This document shows, one piece after another, positions 25,201 to 32,615 of a stretch of 64,000 nucleotides of DNA (within the stretch, counting starts at the first letter, position 1; every line of letters starts with the position of its first letter). This DNA is from Chitinimonas koreensis (GTDB lineage Bacteria > Pseudomonadota > Gammaproteobacteria > Burkholderiales > Chitinimonadaceae): positions 1,017,001-1,081,000 of the forward strand of contig NZ_CP060704.1 of NCBI RefSeq assembly GCF_014353015.1, in the 5' to 3' direction. Position numbers and translations under genes: made by a program. The notes under the pieces are model-generated. The model searched no databases. It was given only the letters and a program-made list of their open reading frames with translations, and was not told the origin of the DNA.

Positions 25201-25855
25201 CAAGAGCTTCGTCGACGACGTCCACCTCGACCTCGAGAACGCCTCGGTCACGCGCGCCATCATCAGCATGGCGCAGTCGCTGGGCATCGCCGTGATCGCC
25301 GAGGGGGTGGAGACCGCCGAGCAGCTCGGCTTCCTGCTGCAGGCCGGCTGCGGCCAGATCCAGGGCTATTACTACTCGCCGCCCTTGCCGGCCGGCAGTT
25401 GCGCCGAGCTGCTGCAGGTGGGCGGCATGCTGTCGCTGCCGGCGGTGCCGATGCGGCGCAATCCGCGCACGCTGCTGGTGGTCGACCCCAAGCCCTCGAT
25501 CCACACCTACCTGCTGCGCGACCTGCACCGCGAGGGCTACCACATCCTCAACGTCGACTGCCCCGAGGACGCGTTCAAGATCCTGGCGATCAACCAGGTC
25601 GGCGTGGTGCTGGCCGACCAGCAGTTGCCCGGCCCCGACGGCGCCGATTTCATGCGCCAGGTGAAGACGCTGCACCCGGACATCGTGCGGGTGGCGATGG
25701 GCAGCCACGCCAACGCCGAGGCGATCCTGGCCTCGATCAACGAGGGCGACATCTTCCGCTTCCTGCCCAAGCCGTGGCAGGCGCAGCCGCTCAGGGACCA
25801 GTTGCGGGAGGCGTTCCGGCAGTACGAGTTGAATCGGGGGGCGGGGAAAGGGTGA
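22289..25855 (+). CDS. REC-GAF-PAS-LOV-GGDEF-EAL-REC cyclic-di-GMP protein
   Basis: 1188 residues. REC 1-125 with Asp55; GAF about 185-335 with a cysteine cluster (DCPCRHAM, GNCGVL); PAS about 365-480. A second PAS at about 490-610 has the LOV photosensor motif GRNCRFLQGE with flavin-adduct Cys539 and the flavin-contacting Asn571 and Asn581, but Leu602 stands where most LOV domains have Gln. GGDEF about 615-780 has intact GGDEF (698-702) and an RxxD inhibitory site (689-692). EAL about 790-1040 has EAL (827-829), LNIS, DDFGTGYS and AEGVETAEQ. A second REC (1060-1185) has Asp1110. It can in principle make and degrade c-di-GMP. It follows cheB and should be the phosphorylation output of the array. 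Confidence 0.93.
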   Translation: MLRGFDILIAEDSATQAEQLRTLLESLGCTVRTADDGEVALDLILQRPPAVVVSDVVMPKMDGYELCRRIKAGPATRHIPIILVTTLADPRDVLHGLACGADNFILKPYDEKYLLSRLRYLLANSELRGQDRVSMGVEVVLEGERHFITAARQQILDLLISTYEQGVRLNSQLHAKHAELAESHSLLDSLFRFSSGLSEPQTEQQVAQAALAAVGRFPRCGGAWLLLDDGAGRPSRLAGSTGTLDADRIARSAAADCPCRHAMRSDGLQAAFNVGNCGVLAGAEAHACVPLLLGPDRLGVLNVLRDDGAAWPEAELATLTALGQQLAIALARARLFERLESLVQERTRALRLEMAERERAEIALRHSEALMLKVLETLPTGVWVTDRQGEILLHNPESIRIWGGSAPFARPAQIDAVEAPAVAAIRRTLARVLAVGDSVLNEALEIETPDGARRTLLHSAVPLSDARNRIDGAIVVQQDITAQQLLDLELRIRNRAIEASVNAIVITDNRQPDNPVVYVNQAFERITGYKREAVTGRNCRFLQGEDRDQAGLAAIRSAIRLGQEGKALLRNYRRDGSMFWNELRVAPTFDGQGGISHFVGVLDDVTESRRYQHELERQANFDTLTGLPNRNLLTDRVRQAIVQANRRNERFALAFMDLDNFKYVNDSLGHSVGDKLLQEVAQRVRDCVREYDTVARLGGDEFVLLLPETRSEHETEQTLKRLGNRLAEPIRLSDGAEFHVSASMGYCFYPVDGADADELLRNADTAMYEAKEQGKSQISRFELTMTDSVQRRVALERDLRRGLAQGELEMFYQPQLDLSAGALCGFEALIRWRRPDGRIVSPAEFIPIAEESGQIREVDRYVIDAVFRQVAQWRGAGLDPGEVALNISTYSLQEPGIVQYIVEALARHGVQPEGIKLEVTEGLLMKNVDTAQRIMRELKAVGLKWSIDDFGTGYSALSYLRKYPFDQLKIDKSFVDDVHLDLENASVTRAIISMAQSLGIAVIAEGVETAEQLGFLLQAGCGQIQGYYYSPPLPAGSCAELLQVGGMLSLPAVPMRRNPRTLLVVDPKPSIHTYLLRDLHREGYHILNVDCPEDAFKILAINQVGVVLADQQLPGPDGADFMRQVKTLHPDIVRVAMGSHANAEAILASINEGDIFRFLPKPWQAQPLRDQLREAFRQYELNRGAGKG

Positions 25856-26078
25856 TCCGGCGCTGCGCGCCCTGGCGCCGGGCATGCCCGGCCGGGGGCA
25901 CATCCGGGCGCCGCAGGCCGCGCCGCCAAGGAGAGCGTCTCCGGCGCGGCCGCATGGCGCGCGATCTCGCCCGATTGGTCCGATTTCCTGGACGATCCAT
26001 TCGGCCCCGGCCGGCTGATCGCCGGACGGCCGGCGCCTAGACTGCGGACTCCTTTCCAACCGATCCGAGGAGACCCGC

Positions 26079-26852
26079 ATGACCGACCATTCGATCCAGG
26101 GCAAGACCGTGCTGATCGCCGGCGGCGCCAAGAACCTGGGCGGGCTGATCGCCCGCGACCTGGCCCGCCACGGCGCGCGCGCCGTCGCCATCCACTACAA
26201 CAGCGCCGCCACCCGCGCCGACGCCGAGGCGACCGCGGCGGCGGTCGAGGCGGCCGGTGCCCGCGCGGTGGCGCTGCAGGCCGACCTGACCTCGGCCGGC
26301 GCGATGGAGCGGCTGTTCGCCGACGCCGTGGCGGCGGTGGGCCGGCCCGACATCGCGATCAACACCGTCGGCAAGGTGCTCAAGAAGCCGATCCTGGAGG
26401 TGAGCGAGGCCGAGTACGACGAGATGGCGGCGGTCAACGCCAAGACCGCCTTCTTCTTCCTCAAGGAGGCCGGCCGCCACGTCAACGACCACGGCAAGAT
26501 CCTGACCCTGGTGACCTCGCTGCTCGGCGCCTTCACGCCGTTCTACGCGGCCTACGCCGGCGGCAAGGCGCCGGTCGAGCACTTCACCCGGGCGGCGGCC
26601 AAGGAATTCGGCGCGCGCGGCATCTCGGTGACCGCGGTCGGCCCGGGCCCGATGGACACGCCGTTCTTCTACCCGGCCGAAGGCGCCGACGCGGTGGCCT
26701 ACCACAAGACCGCCGCCGCGCTGTCGCCGTTCTCCAGGACCGGCCTGACCGACATCGAGGACGTGGTGCCCTTCATCCGCTACCTGGTCAGCGAGGGCTG
26801 GTGGGTCACCGGCCAGACCATCCTGATCAACGGCGGCTATACCACCAAGTGA
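26079..26852 (+). CDS. short-chain dehydrogenase/reductase
   Basis: 257 residues, classical SDR Rossmann fold. The nucleotide-binding region is VLIAGGAKNLGG near the N-terminus, a serine-containing strand LVTSLLG follows, and the catalytic YxxxK appears as YAGGK. It ends with GQTILINGGYTTK, typical of the family. It would reduce or oxidise an unknown carbonyl or alcohol with NAD(P)(H); the His-Tyr pair (AIHYNSAA) after beta-2 does not decide the cofactor. The Shine-Dalgarno GAGGAG precedes the ATG. Its neighbours give no pathway clue. Confidence 0.88.
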   Translation: MTDHSIQGKTVLIAGGAKNLGGLIARDLARHGARAVAIHYNSAATRADAEATAAAVEAAGARAVALQADLTSAGAMERLFADAVAAVGRPDIAINTVGKVLKKPILEVSEAEYDEMAAVNAKTAFFFLKEAGRHVNDHGKILTLVTSLLGAFTPFYAAYAGGKAPVEHFTRAAAKEFGARGISVTAVGPGPMDTPFFYPAEGADAVAYHKTAAALSPFSRTGLTDIEDVVPFIRYLVSEGWWVTGQTILINGGYTTK

Positions 26853-26891
26853 GGCCGGCGGCGCCGGCCCCGAACGGGGAGGGGGATCGAC

Positions 26892-27161
26892 ATGCATGTG
26901 TTGTTGGTGATCGTCGGCGGCACGGTGCTGCTGGGGCTGTTCCTGCTGTTCGGCAAGCTGTGGGGCAACGATGCGGCGGCGATGGCGCTGGCGGCCAAGC
27001 TGTTCCTGCCGGTGTGGCTGGCGGTATCGGTGGCCAATCTGTGGGTCGGCGTCCACCACGCCGGCTACGGCCTGCGCGAGGAATTGCCGATCCTGCTGCT
27101 GGTGTTCGCCGTGCCGGCGGCGCTGGCGGCGGCCGCGATCTGGCGGCTGGCGCAGGGCTGA
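26892..27161 (+). CDS. small membrane protein of unknown function
   Basis: 89 residues with three hydrophobic segments (about 3-22, 33-52 and 66-84), a short loop with VGVHHAGYGLREE and a cytoplasmic tail ending WRLAQG. The ATG follows GGGGAGGGGGATCGAC. The His-His pair and the membrane topology are all that can be said. It lies 39 bases after the SDR gene and may be co-transcribed with it. Confidence 0.7.
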   Translation: MHVLLVIVGGTVLLGLFLLFGKLWGNDAAAMALAAKLFLPVWLAVSVANLWVGVHHAGYGLREELPILLLVFAVPAALAAAAIWRLAQG

Positions 27162-27272
27162 GGCCGGTTGCGGGTTTACCGATCGCGTCTTCGGCGGCAT
27201 GCTCGCGGCGGGACGGCGGCCGCGCGCATGCGGCCGCCCGTCGAACCTCCAACCCGACCGGTCAACACAGCC

Positions 27273-28043
27273 ATGCAAATCGCCACCTGGAACGTCAATT
27301 CGCTGAAAGTCCGCCTGCCGCAGGTGCTCGACTGGCTCGCCGCCCGGCCCGAGCTCACGGTGCTGGCCCTGCAGGAAACCAAGCTCGAGGATCATGCGTT
27401 CCCGCGCGCCGAGCTCGAGGCGGCCGGCCTGCACGTCGCCTTCACCGGCCAGAAGACCTACAACGGCGTGGCGCTGCTGTCGCGCCTGCCGCTGGAAGAC
27501 GTGCAGTACAACCTGCCCAATTTCGACGATCCGCAGAAGCGGGTGATCGCCGCCACCGTCGGCGGCGTGCGGGTGATCGGCGCCTACGTGGTCAACGGCC
27601 AGGCGCTCGATTCCGAGAAGTACCCGTACAAGCTGGCCTGGCTCGACGCGCTGATCGCCTACGTCAAGGCCGAGCTCGAACGCCATCCGCGGCTGGCCCT
27701 GGTCGGCGACTACAACATCGCGCCGGAAGACCGCGATGTGCACGACCCGAAGGCCTGGGAGGGCAACGTGCTGGTCAGCCCGCCCGAGCGCGAGCGCTTC
27801 CGGCTGCTGCTCGAGGCGGGGCTGATGGACAGCTTCCGGCTGTTCGAGCAGGAAGAGAAGAGCTTCAGCTGGTGGGACTACCGCGCCGCCGGCTTCCGCC
27901 GCAATGCCGGCCTGCGCATCGACCACGTGCTGCTGTCGGCGCCGCTGGCGGCCGCCTGCACCGCCTGCGAGATCGACCGCGAACCGCGCCGCGCCGAGCG
28001 GCCGAGCGATCATGCGCCGGTGGTGGCGGTGATTGCGGATTGA
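27273..28043 (+). CDS. xthA: exodeoxyribonuclease III
   Basis: 256 residues, Exo III / AP endonuclease family, repairing abasic sites and removing 3' blocks. Diagnostic motifs are MQIATWNVNSLKVRLPQ, LALQETKLED with the metal-binding Glu, GDYNIAPEDRDVHDP, SWWDYRAAGFRRNAGLRIDH and the terminal SDHAPVVAVI. The length is slightly under the E. coli enzyme (268). The ATG at 27273 gives the standard N-terminus; upstream in-frame codons are not homologous. Confidence 0.95.
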   Translation: MQIATWNVNSLKVRLPQVLDWLAARPELTVLALQETKLEDHAFPRAELEAAGLHVAFTGQKTYNGVALLSRLPLEDVQYNLPNFDDPQKRVIAATVGGVRVIGAYVVNGQALDSEKYPYKLAWLDALIAYVKAELERHPRLALVGDYNIAPEDRDVHDPKAWEGNVLVSPPERERFRLLLEAGLMDSFRLFEQEEKSFSWWDYRAAGFRRNAGLRIDHVLLSAPLAAACTACEIDREPRRAERPSDHAPVVAVIAD

Positions 28044-28456
28044 GCGTCGGTAGCAAGCCGGCCGTAGGTTGGTCTCGCTGAATGGACTAGTCAGCGCCAT
28101 GGTTTTAAGCCCCTCTCCCCCGGGAGAGGGGGGGGCGTAGACCCCATGCAGCAGCGACCGCTCCGATGTACCTGACGCATGCGAAAACGCGCCATGCGTT
28201 GCGCCAAGACGGCGCTGTAACACGGCCTCAGCGACTACATAAGGCGCTGTACCAAGCAGAACACGCCACTCTGCCGACAAAAATCCAAAGCGGTTTTGCT
28301 GATTCGACAAGCGCTTGCGCCACGCCCGGCCGCGACGCGACGCAAGCCGCGTGCAAATTTCGCCGGCACATGAGATATAACGGTTGAAACGCCCAGCCGA
28401 AGGCGGACCCGCACCGCCCGGCCCGGACTCCGCCGCGAACCGTTCCCGAGCCGATC
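28044..28456. other. 413-base intergenic region before pgm
   Basis: The gap holds the CCCCTCTCCC hairpin repeat at 28102-28132. Before pgm there is a lower-GC stretch with a possible -10 box TATAAC (28376-28381), about 75 bases upstream of the start; no convincing -35 accompanies it. No open reading frame with coding character was found. Confidence 0.4.
28102..28132. repeat. CTCTCCC hairpin repeat, inverted copy of 12230-12256
   Basis: GTTTTAAGCCCCTCTCCCCC followed by GGGAGAGG is the reverse complement of the end of the element at 12230-12256 (CTCTCCCGGGGGAGAGGGGC then TAAAAC) apart from small differences. It is therefore a second, solitary copy of that palindromic end. Confidence 0.65.
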
Positions 28457-30088
28457 ATGACCGTCCAGATCCATCCCACCGTGCCGATTCCCGGCCAGAA
28501 ACCCGGCACCTCCGGCTTGCGCAAGAAGGTGGCCGTGTTCCAGCAGCCCGGCTACCTCGAGAATTTCGTCCAGGCCATCTTCAACGCGGTGCCCGAGCTG
28601 CGCGGCGGCCTCCTGGTGGTCGGCGGCGACGGTCGCTACCACAACGACGCGGCGATCCACACCATCCTGCGCATGGCCGCCGGCAACGGCGTGGCGCGCG
28701 TGCTGGTCGGCCGCCACGGCCTCCTGTCGACGCCGGCCGCCTCGCACCTGATCCGCAAATACGGCGCGGTCGGCGCCATCGTGCTGTCGGCCTCGCACAA
28801 TCCGGGCGGGCCCGACGGCGACTTCGGCATCAAGTTCAACGCCGCCAACGGCGGGCCAGCGCCCGAGAAACTGACCGAGGCGATCCATGCCGAGACGCTG
28901 AAGCTGGCCGAGTACCGCGCCAGCGACGCCGGCGAGATCGACCTGGCCCGGCTCGGCGCCAGCGATCTGGACGGCCTGCGCGTCGAGGTGATCGACCCGG
29001 TGGCCGACTATGCGGCGCTGATGCAGACGCTGGTCGACTTCGACGCGATCCGCGACTGGCTGCGTGCCGGCCACCGCGTGCGGCTCGACGCGCTGCACGC
29101 GGTCGGCGGCCCCTACGCGGTGCACCTGTTCGAAGACCTCTTGGGCGCGCCGCTGGGCAGCGTGCGCAATGCCGCGCCGCAGGCCGATTTCGGCGGCGGC
29201 CATCCCGATCCGAACCCGGTCTACTGCACCGAGCTGGTGGCCGCCATGCACGGCGCCGGCGCGGCCGATTTCGCCGCCGCCTTCGACGGCGACGCCGACC
29301 GCAACATGATCCTGGGCCGCGACTTCGTGGTGACGCCGTCGGACAGCCTGGCGGTGCTGGCCGCCAATGCCGCGCTGCTGCCGCAGTTCCGCCACGGCCT
29401 CGCCGGCGTGGCGCGCTCGATGCCGACCTCGCGCGCGGTCGACGCGGTGGCGGCGGCGCTGAAGTTCGACTGCTACGAGACCCCGACCGGCTGGAAATTC
29501 TTCGGCAACCTGCTCGACGCCGGCCGCATCGCGCTGTGCGGCGAGGAGAGCTACGGCACCGGCGCCGACCACGTGCGCGAGAAGGACGGCGTCTGGGCGG
29601 CGCTGGCCTGGCTCAACCTGGTGGCGGCGCGGCGGCAGCCGGTCGGCGAGATCGTGCGCGCGCACTGGGCGCGCTTCGGCCGCCACTTCTATTCGCGCCA
29701 CGACTACGAGGGCCTGCCCAACGAAGCCGGCGACGCGGTGATGGCGCGGCTGCGCGGCCAGCTGGCCGGCCTGCCCGGCAGCGCGGTGCAGGGCATGGCG
29801 GTGATGCTGGCCGACGACTTCGCCTATACCGACCCGGTCGACGGCTCGGTATCGCAGCGCCAGGGCATCCGGGTCGAATTCGAAGGCGGCGCGCGCGCGG
29901 TGTTCCGGCTGTCGGGCACCGGCACCGAGGGCGCCACGCTGCGCGTCTACCTCGAACGCTACGCGGCCGATGCGGCCGAGCACGGCGTCGAGACCCAGGC
30001 CGCGCTGGCGCGCCCGATCGCCGCGGCGGCCGAGCTGGCCGACATCGCCGGGCTGACCGGCCGCAGCGCCGCCGACGTGGTGACCTGA
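28457..30088 (+). CDS. pgm: alpha-D-glucose phosphate-specific phosphoglucomutase
   Basis: 543 residues, interconverting glucose-1-phosphate and glucose-6-phosphate. The phosphoserine loop is SASHNPGG with Ser113. The Mg-binding loop is FDGDADRN with Asp277, Asp279 and Asp281. The sugar-binding loop is GEESYGTG and the phosphate-binding loop is RLSGTGTEG. It resembles the eukaryote-like PGM family rather than E. coli Pgm. It supplies glucose-1-phosphate for glgC downstream and overlaps the next gene (TGATG). Confidence 0.93.
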   Translation: MTVQIHPTVPIPGQKPGTSGLRKKVAVFQQPGYLENFVQAIFNAVPELRGGLLVVGGDGRYHNDAAIHTILRMAAGNGVARVLVGRHGLLSTPAASHLIRKYGAVGAIVLSASHNPGGPDGDFGIKFNAANGGPAPEKLTEAIHAETLKLAEYRASDAGEIDLARLGASDLDGLRVEVIDPVADYAALMQTLVDFDAIRDWLRAGHRVRLDALHAVGGPYAVHLFEDLLGAPLGSVRNAAPQADFGGGHPDPNPVYCTELVAAMHGAGAADFAAAFDGDADRNMILGRDFVVTPSDSLAVLAANAALLPQFRHGLAGVARSMPTSRAVDAVAAALKFDCYETPTGWKFFGNLLDAGRIALCGEESYGTGADHVREKDGVWAALAWLNLVAARRQPVGEIVRAHWARFGRHFYSRHDYEGLPNEAGDAVMARLRGQLAGLPGSAVQGMAVMLADDFAYTDPVDGSVSQRQGIRVEFEGGARAVFRLSGTGTEGATLRVYLERYAADAAEHGVETQAALARPIAAAAELADIAGLTGRSAADVVT

Positions 30089-30660
30089 TGCCAGGCCGCC
30101 TCGCCGTCTCGCTCGATGCCTTCGAACTGCCGCCGGGCTGCCGGGTGCGGCCGGCGCGGCCGGACGACGCCGAGGCGGTCGGCCGCATCCGCGTCGCCGC
30201 CTGGCAGGCGGCCTACCGCGGCGTGATGCCGGACGACTACCTCGACGCGATGGAGGCCGGGGCGCGGCTCGACGGATTGCGCAGCCGGCTGGCGGCGCCG
30301 GGGCCGGCGTTTCGCGTGCTGGCCGGGGAACTCGACGGGGCGATGCAGGGTTTCATCATCATCGGCACGCCGCGCTTCGACACCGCGGCGGCGGTGGCCG
30401 AGCTGTGCGCGCTGAACCTGGCGCCCGCGGCCTGGGGCCGCGGCCTCGGCCAGGCGCTGATCGCGGCAGGGCTCGATGCGGCCCGCGGCGACGGCGCGCA
30501 GCGCATGGGGCTGTGGTGCATCGAAGCGAACACGCGGGCCCGGCGCTGCTACGAGCGCGCCGGGTTCGCCGCCGGTGGCGCGCGCCGCACCACCGACGAT
30601 CTCACGGGCCACCCGCTCACCGAGGTCGACTACTGGCGCAATCTGCAGAGCCTGTTATGA
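30088..30660 (+). CDS. GNAT family N-acetyltransferase
   Basis: 190 residues with a GNAT fold. The N-terminal VRPARPDDAEAVGRIRVAAW is typical, the acetyl-CoA loop lies around LAPAAWGRGLGQALIAAGL, and WCIEANTRARRCYERAGF is the conserved beta-4/helix region. The substrate is unknown. It starts on the last base of the pgm stop, so translation is coupled, but nothing ties it chemically to glycogen metabolism. Confidence 0.85.
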   Translation: MPGRLAVSLDAFELPPGCRVRPARPDDAEAVGRIRVAAWQAAYRGVMPDDYLDAMEAGARLDGLRSRLAAPGPAFRVLAGELDGAMQGFIIIGTPRFDTAAAVAELCALNLAPAAWGRGLGQALIAAGLDAARGDGAQRMGLWCIEANTRARRCYERAGFAAGGARRTTDDLTGHPLTEVDYWRNLQSLL

Positions 30661-30929
30661 AATCATTGGCGTTCGAGTGTGGATGGTTGCTGCGCAGGTG
30701 CCTGGGAAACCCGGGCGCTAGCCGCAGGGGCGGGCCGAGACACCGGCTTGCCCTGATTCGATCCACCCCGCCCGTCCCCGCCGCCGCGGGGAAGCCTCGC
30801 TGACGCTCGTGAGTGATCTGAATCGGCAGCCTGTTCGTCACTCGATTTCATGGCATGCGCTGGAATCCAAGAACCGATCCGGGCGCCCGTCGCCCGACCC
30901 AAGCACATGGCAAAGAGGGAGCAACAAGA

Positions 30930-32210
30930 ATGGATGACCTGATCATCGCGCGCCAACTGCCTCGCCGCAGCATCGCGCTGGTCCTGGCCGGCGGCCGCGG
31001 CAGCCGGCTCAAGCAGCTCACCGACAAGCGCGCCAAGCCGGCCGTGTATTTCGGCGGCAAGTTCCGCATCGTCGACTTCGCGCTGTCCAACTGCCTCAAT
31101 TCCGGCATCCGCCGCATCGGCGTGGTCACCCAGTACAAGTCGCACTCGCTGCTGCGTCACCTGCAGCGCGGCTGGGCGATGTTCCGCTCGGAGATGGGCG
31201 AGTTCATCGACCTGCTGCCCGCCCAGCAGCGCATCGACGAGGACAGCTGGTACCGCGGCACCGCCGACGCGGTCTACCAGAACCTCGACATCGTGCGCGG
31301 CTACCGGCCCGAGTACATCGTGATCCTGGCCGGCGACCACATCTACAAGATGGACTACGCGCGCATGCTGCTGGACCACGTCCAGTCGCTCGAGCAGCTC
31401 GGCGTCAAGGGCGGCGTCACGGTCGCCTGCATCGAGGTGCCGCTGGCCGAGGCCAGCGCCTTCGGCGTGATGGCGGTCGACGACCGGCGCAAGATCGTCG
31501 ACTTCGTCGAGAAGCCGGCCGATCCGCCGCCGATGCCGGGCCGGCCGGACCAGGCGCTGGCCAGCATGGGCATCTACGTGTTCGACGCCGACTACCTGTA
31601 CCGCCTCCTGGAGGAGGACATCCTCGACGAGGCCAGCGAGCACGATTTCGGCAAGAACCTGATCCCCAAGGCGGTGAGCCAGGGCCGCGCGGTGGCGCAC
31701 CCGTTCTCGCTGTCCTGCGTCTCCAGCTATCCGCACGCCAGCCCCTACTGGCGCGACGTCGGCACCATCGACGCCTACTGGGCGGCCAACCTCGACCTCG
31801 CCTCGATCACGCCCGAGCTCGACCTGTACGACCGCAACTGGCCGATCTGGACCTACCAGGAGCAGCTGCCGCCGGCCAAGTTCGTGCAGGACGCCGGCGG
31901 CGAGCACCGCGTCTACAACACCATCATCTCGGCCGGCTGCATCGTCTCGGTCGCCCAGGTGACCTCGTCGGTGCTGTTCAACAAGGTGCGCGTGCATCCG
32001 CACTGCGTGATCGACCAGACCGTGATCCTGCCCGACGTCGACGTCGGCGCCGGCGCGCGGCTCAGCAAGGTGGTGATCGACCGCGGCTGCAAGATCCCGC
32101 CCGGCCTGGTGGTCGGCGAGGATGCCGAGCAGGACGCCAAGCGCTTCTACCGCAGCGAGGGCGGCGTGGTGCTGATCACCCGCGAGATGCTGGCGGGGCT
32201 GCAGCCATGA
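30930..32210 (+). CDS. glgC: glucose-1-phosphate adenylyltransferase
   Basis: 426 residues, making ADP-glucose for glycogen synthesis. The catalytic domain begins near IALVLAGGRGSRLKQLTDKR, with substrate motifs KPAVYFGGKFRIVDF, WYRGTADAVYQNL and DHIYKMDY. The C-terminal part is a left-handed beta-helix with hexapeptide-like repeats (SSVLFNKVRVHPHCVIDQTV). The ATG at 30930 follows AAAGAGGGAGC. The LprI-like gene overlaps its stop by four bases. Confidence 0.96.
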   Translation: MDDLIIARQLPRRSIALVLAGGRGSRLKQLTDKRAKPAVYFGGKFRIVDFALSNCLNSGIRRIGVVTQYKSHSLLRHLQRGWAMFRSEMGEFIDLLPAQQRIDEDSWYRGTADAVYQNLDIVRGYRPEYIVILAGDHIYKMDYARMLLDHVQSLEQLGVKGGVTVACIEVPLAEASAFGVMAVDDRRKIVDFVEKPADPPPMPGRPDQALASMGIYVFDADYLYRLLEEDILDEASEHDFGKNLIPKAVSQGRAVAHPFSLSCVSSYPHASPYWRDVGTIDAYWAANLDLASITPELDLYDRNWPIWTYQEQLPPAKFVQDAGGEHRVYNTIISAGCIVSVAQVTSSVLFNKVRVHPHCVIDQTVILPDVDVGAGARLSKVVIDRGCKIPPGLVVGEDAEQDAKRFYRSEGGVVLITREMLAGLQP

Positions 32211-32581
32211 GGGCGGCCGCCTGCATCCTGGCGGCGGCGCTGGCGGCCGGCGCGGCCGCGGCGGACGACCCCTGCCCGAACGCCACCAGCCAGTTCGATC
32301 TCAACCAGTGCGCCGGCGAGGCCTACGGCCGGGCCGATCAGCGGTTGAACCGCGAGTACGCGGCCTTGCGCGGCGAGCTCGACGCGGCCGGCCAGGCGCG
32401 GCTCAAGGCGGCGCAGCAGGCCTGGCTCAAGCTGCGCGACCTCGACTGCGCCTACCAGACCCACCGCAGCATCGGCGGCTCGATCCACGGCATGAACGTG
32501 GCGTTCTGCCGCGCCGCGGCCAGCGAGGCGCGCGCCAGCCAGTTCGAGCGATGGCGCCGCGAGCTGGGCGAGCCGCAATGA
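32207..32581 (+). CDS. LprI-like (DUF1311) exported protein
   Basis: 124 residues. A signal peptide (about 1-19, ending AAAA before DDPCPN) is followed by a domain with four cysteines in the DUF1311 pattern: SQFDLNQCAGEAYGRADQRL, QQAWLKLRDLDC and MNVAFCRAAASEAR. Family members are periplasmic and include lysozyme inhibitors such as mycobacterial LprI; whether this one inhibits lysozyme is unknown. It sits between glgC and glgA with an ATGA overlap to glgC, an unusual place for such a gene. Confidence 0.85.
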   Translation: MRAAACILAAALAAGAAAADDPCPNATSQFDLNQCAGEAYGRADQRLNREYAALRGELDAAGQARLKAAQQAWLKLRDLDCAYQTHRSIGGSIHGMNVAFCRAAASEARASQFERWRRELGEPQ

Positions 32582-32615
32582 TTGCCGTCCTTTTCCGATC
32601 GAGAGCCTTGCCGAC

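Noticed and set aside
22244..26191. 1315-codon minus-strand open frame opposite the GGDEF/EAL gene
   Set aside because: Long antisense frames are common in GC-rich DNA where stops are rare; the composition is His/Arg/Gln/Leu-rich shadow sequence without domains, while the plus strand encodes a clear multidomain protein.
28166..28387. 73-codon plus-strand frame before pgm
   Set aside because: No Shine-Dalgarno, low similarity in composition to neighbours, and it overlaps the probable promoter region.
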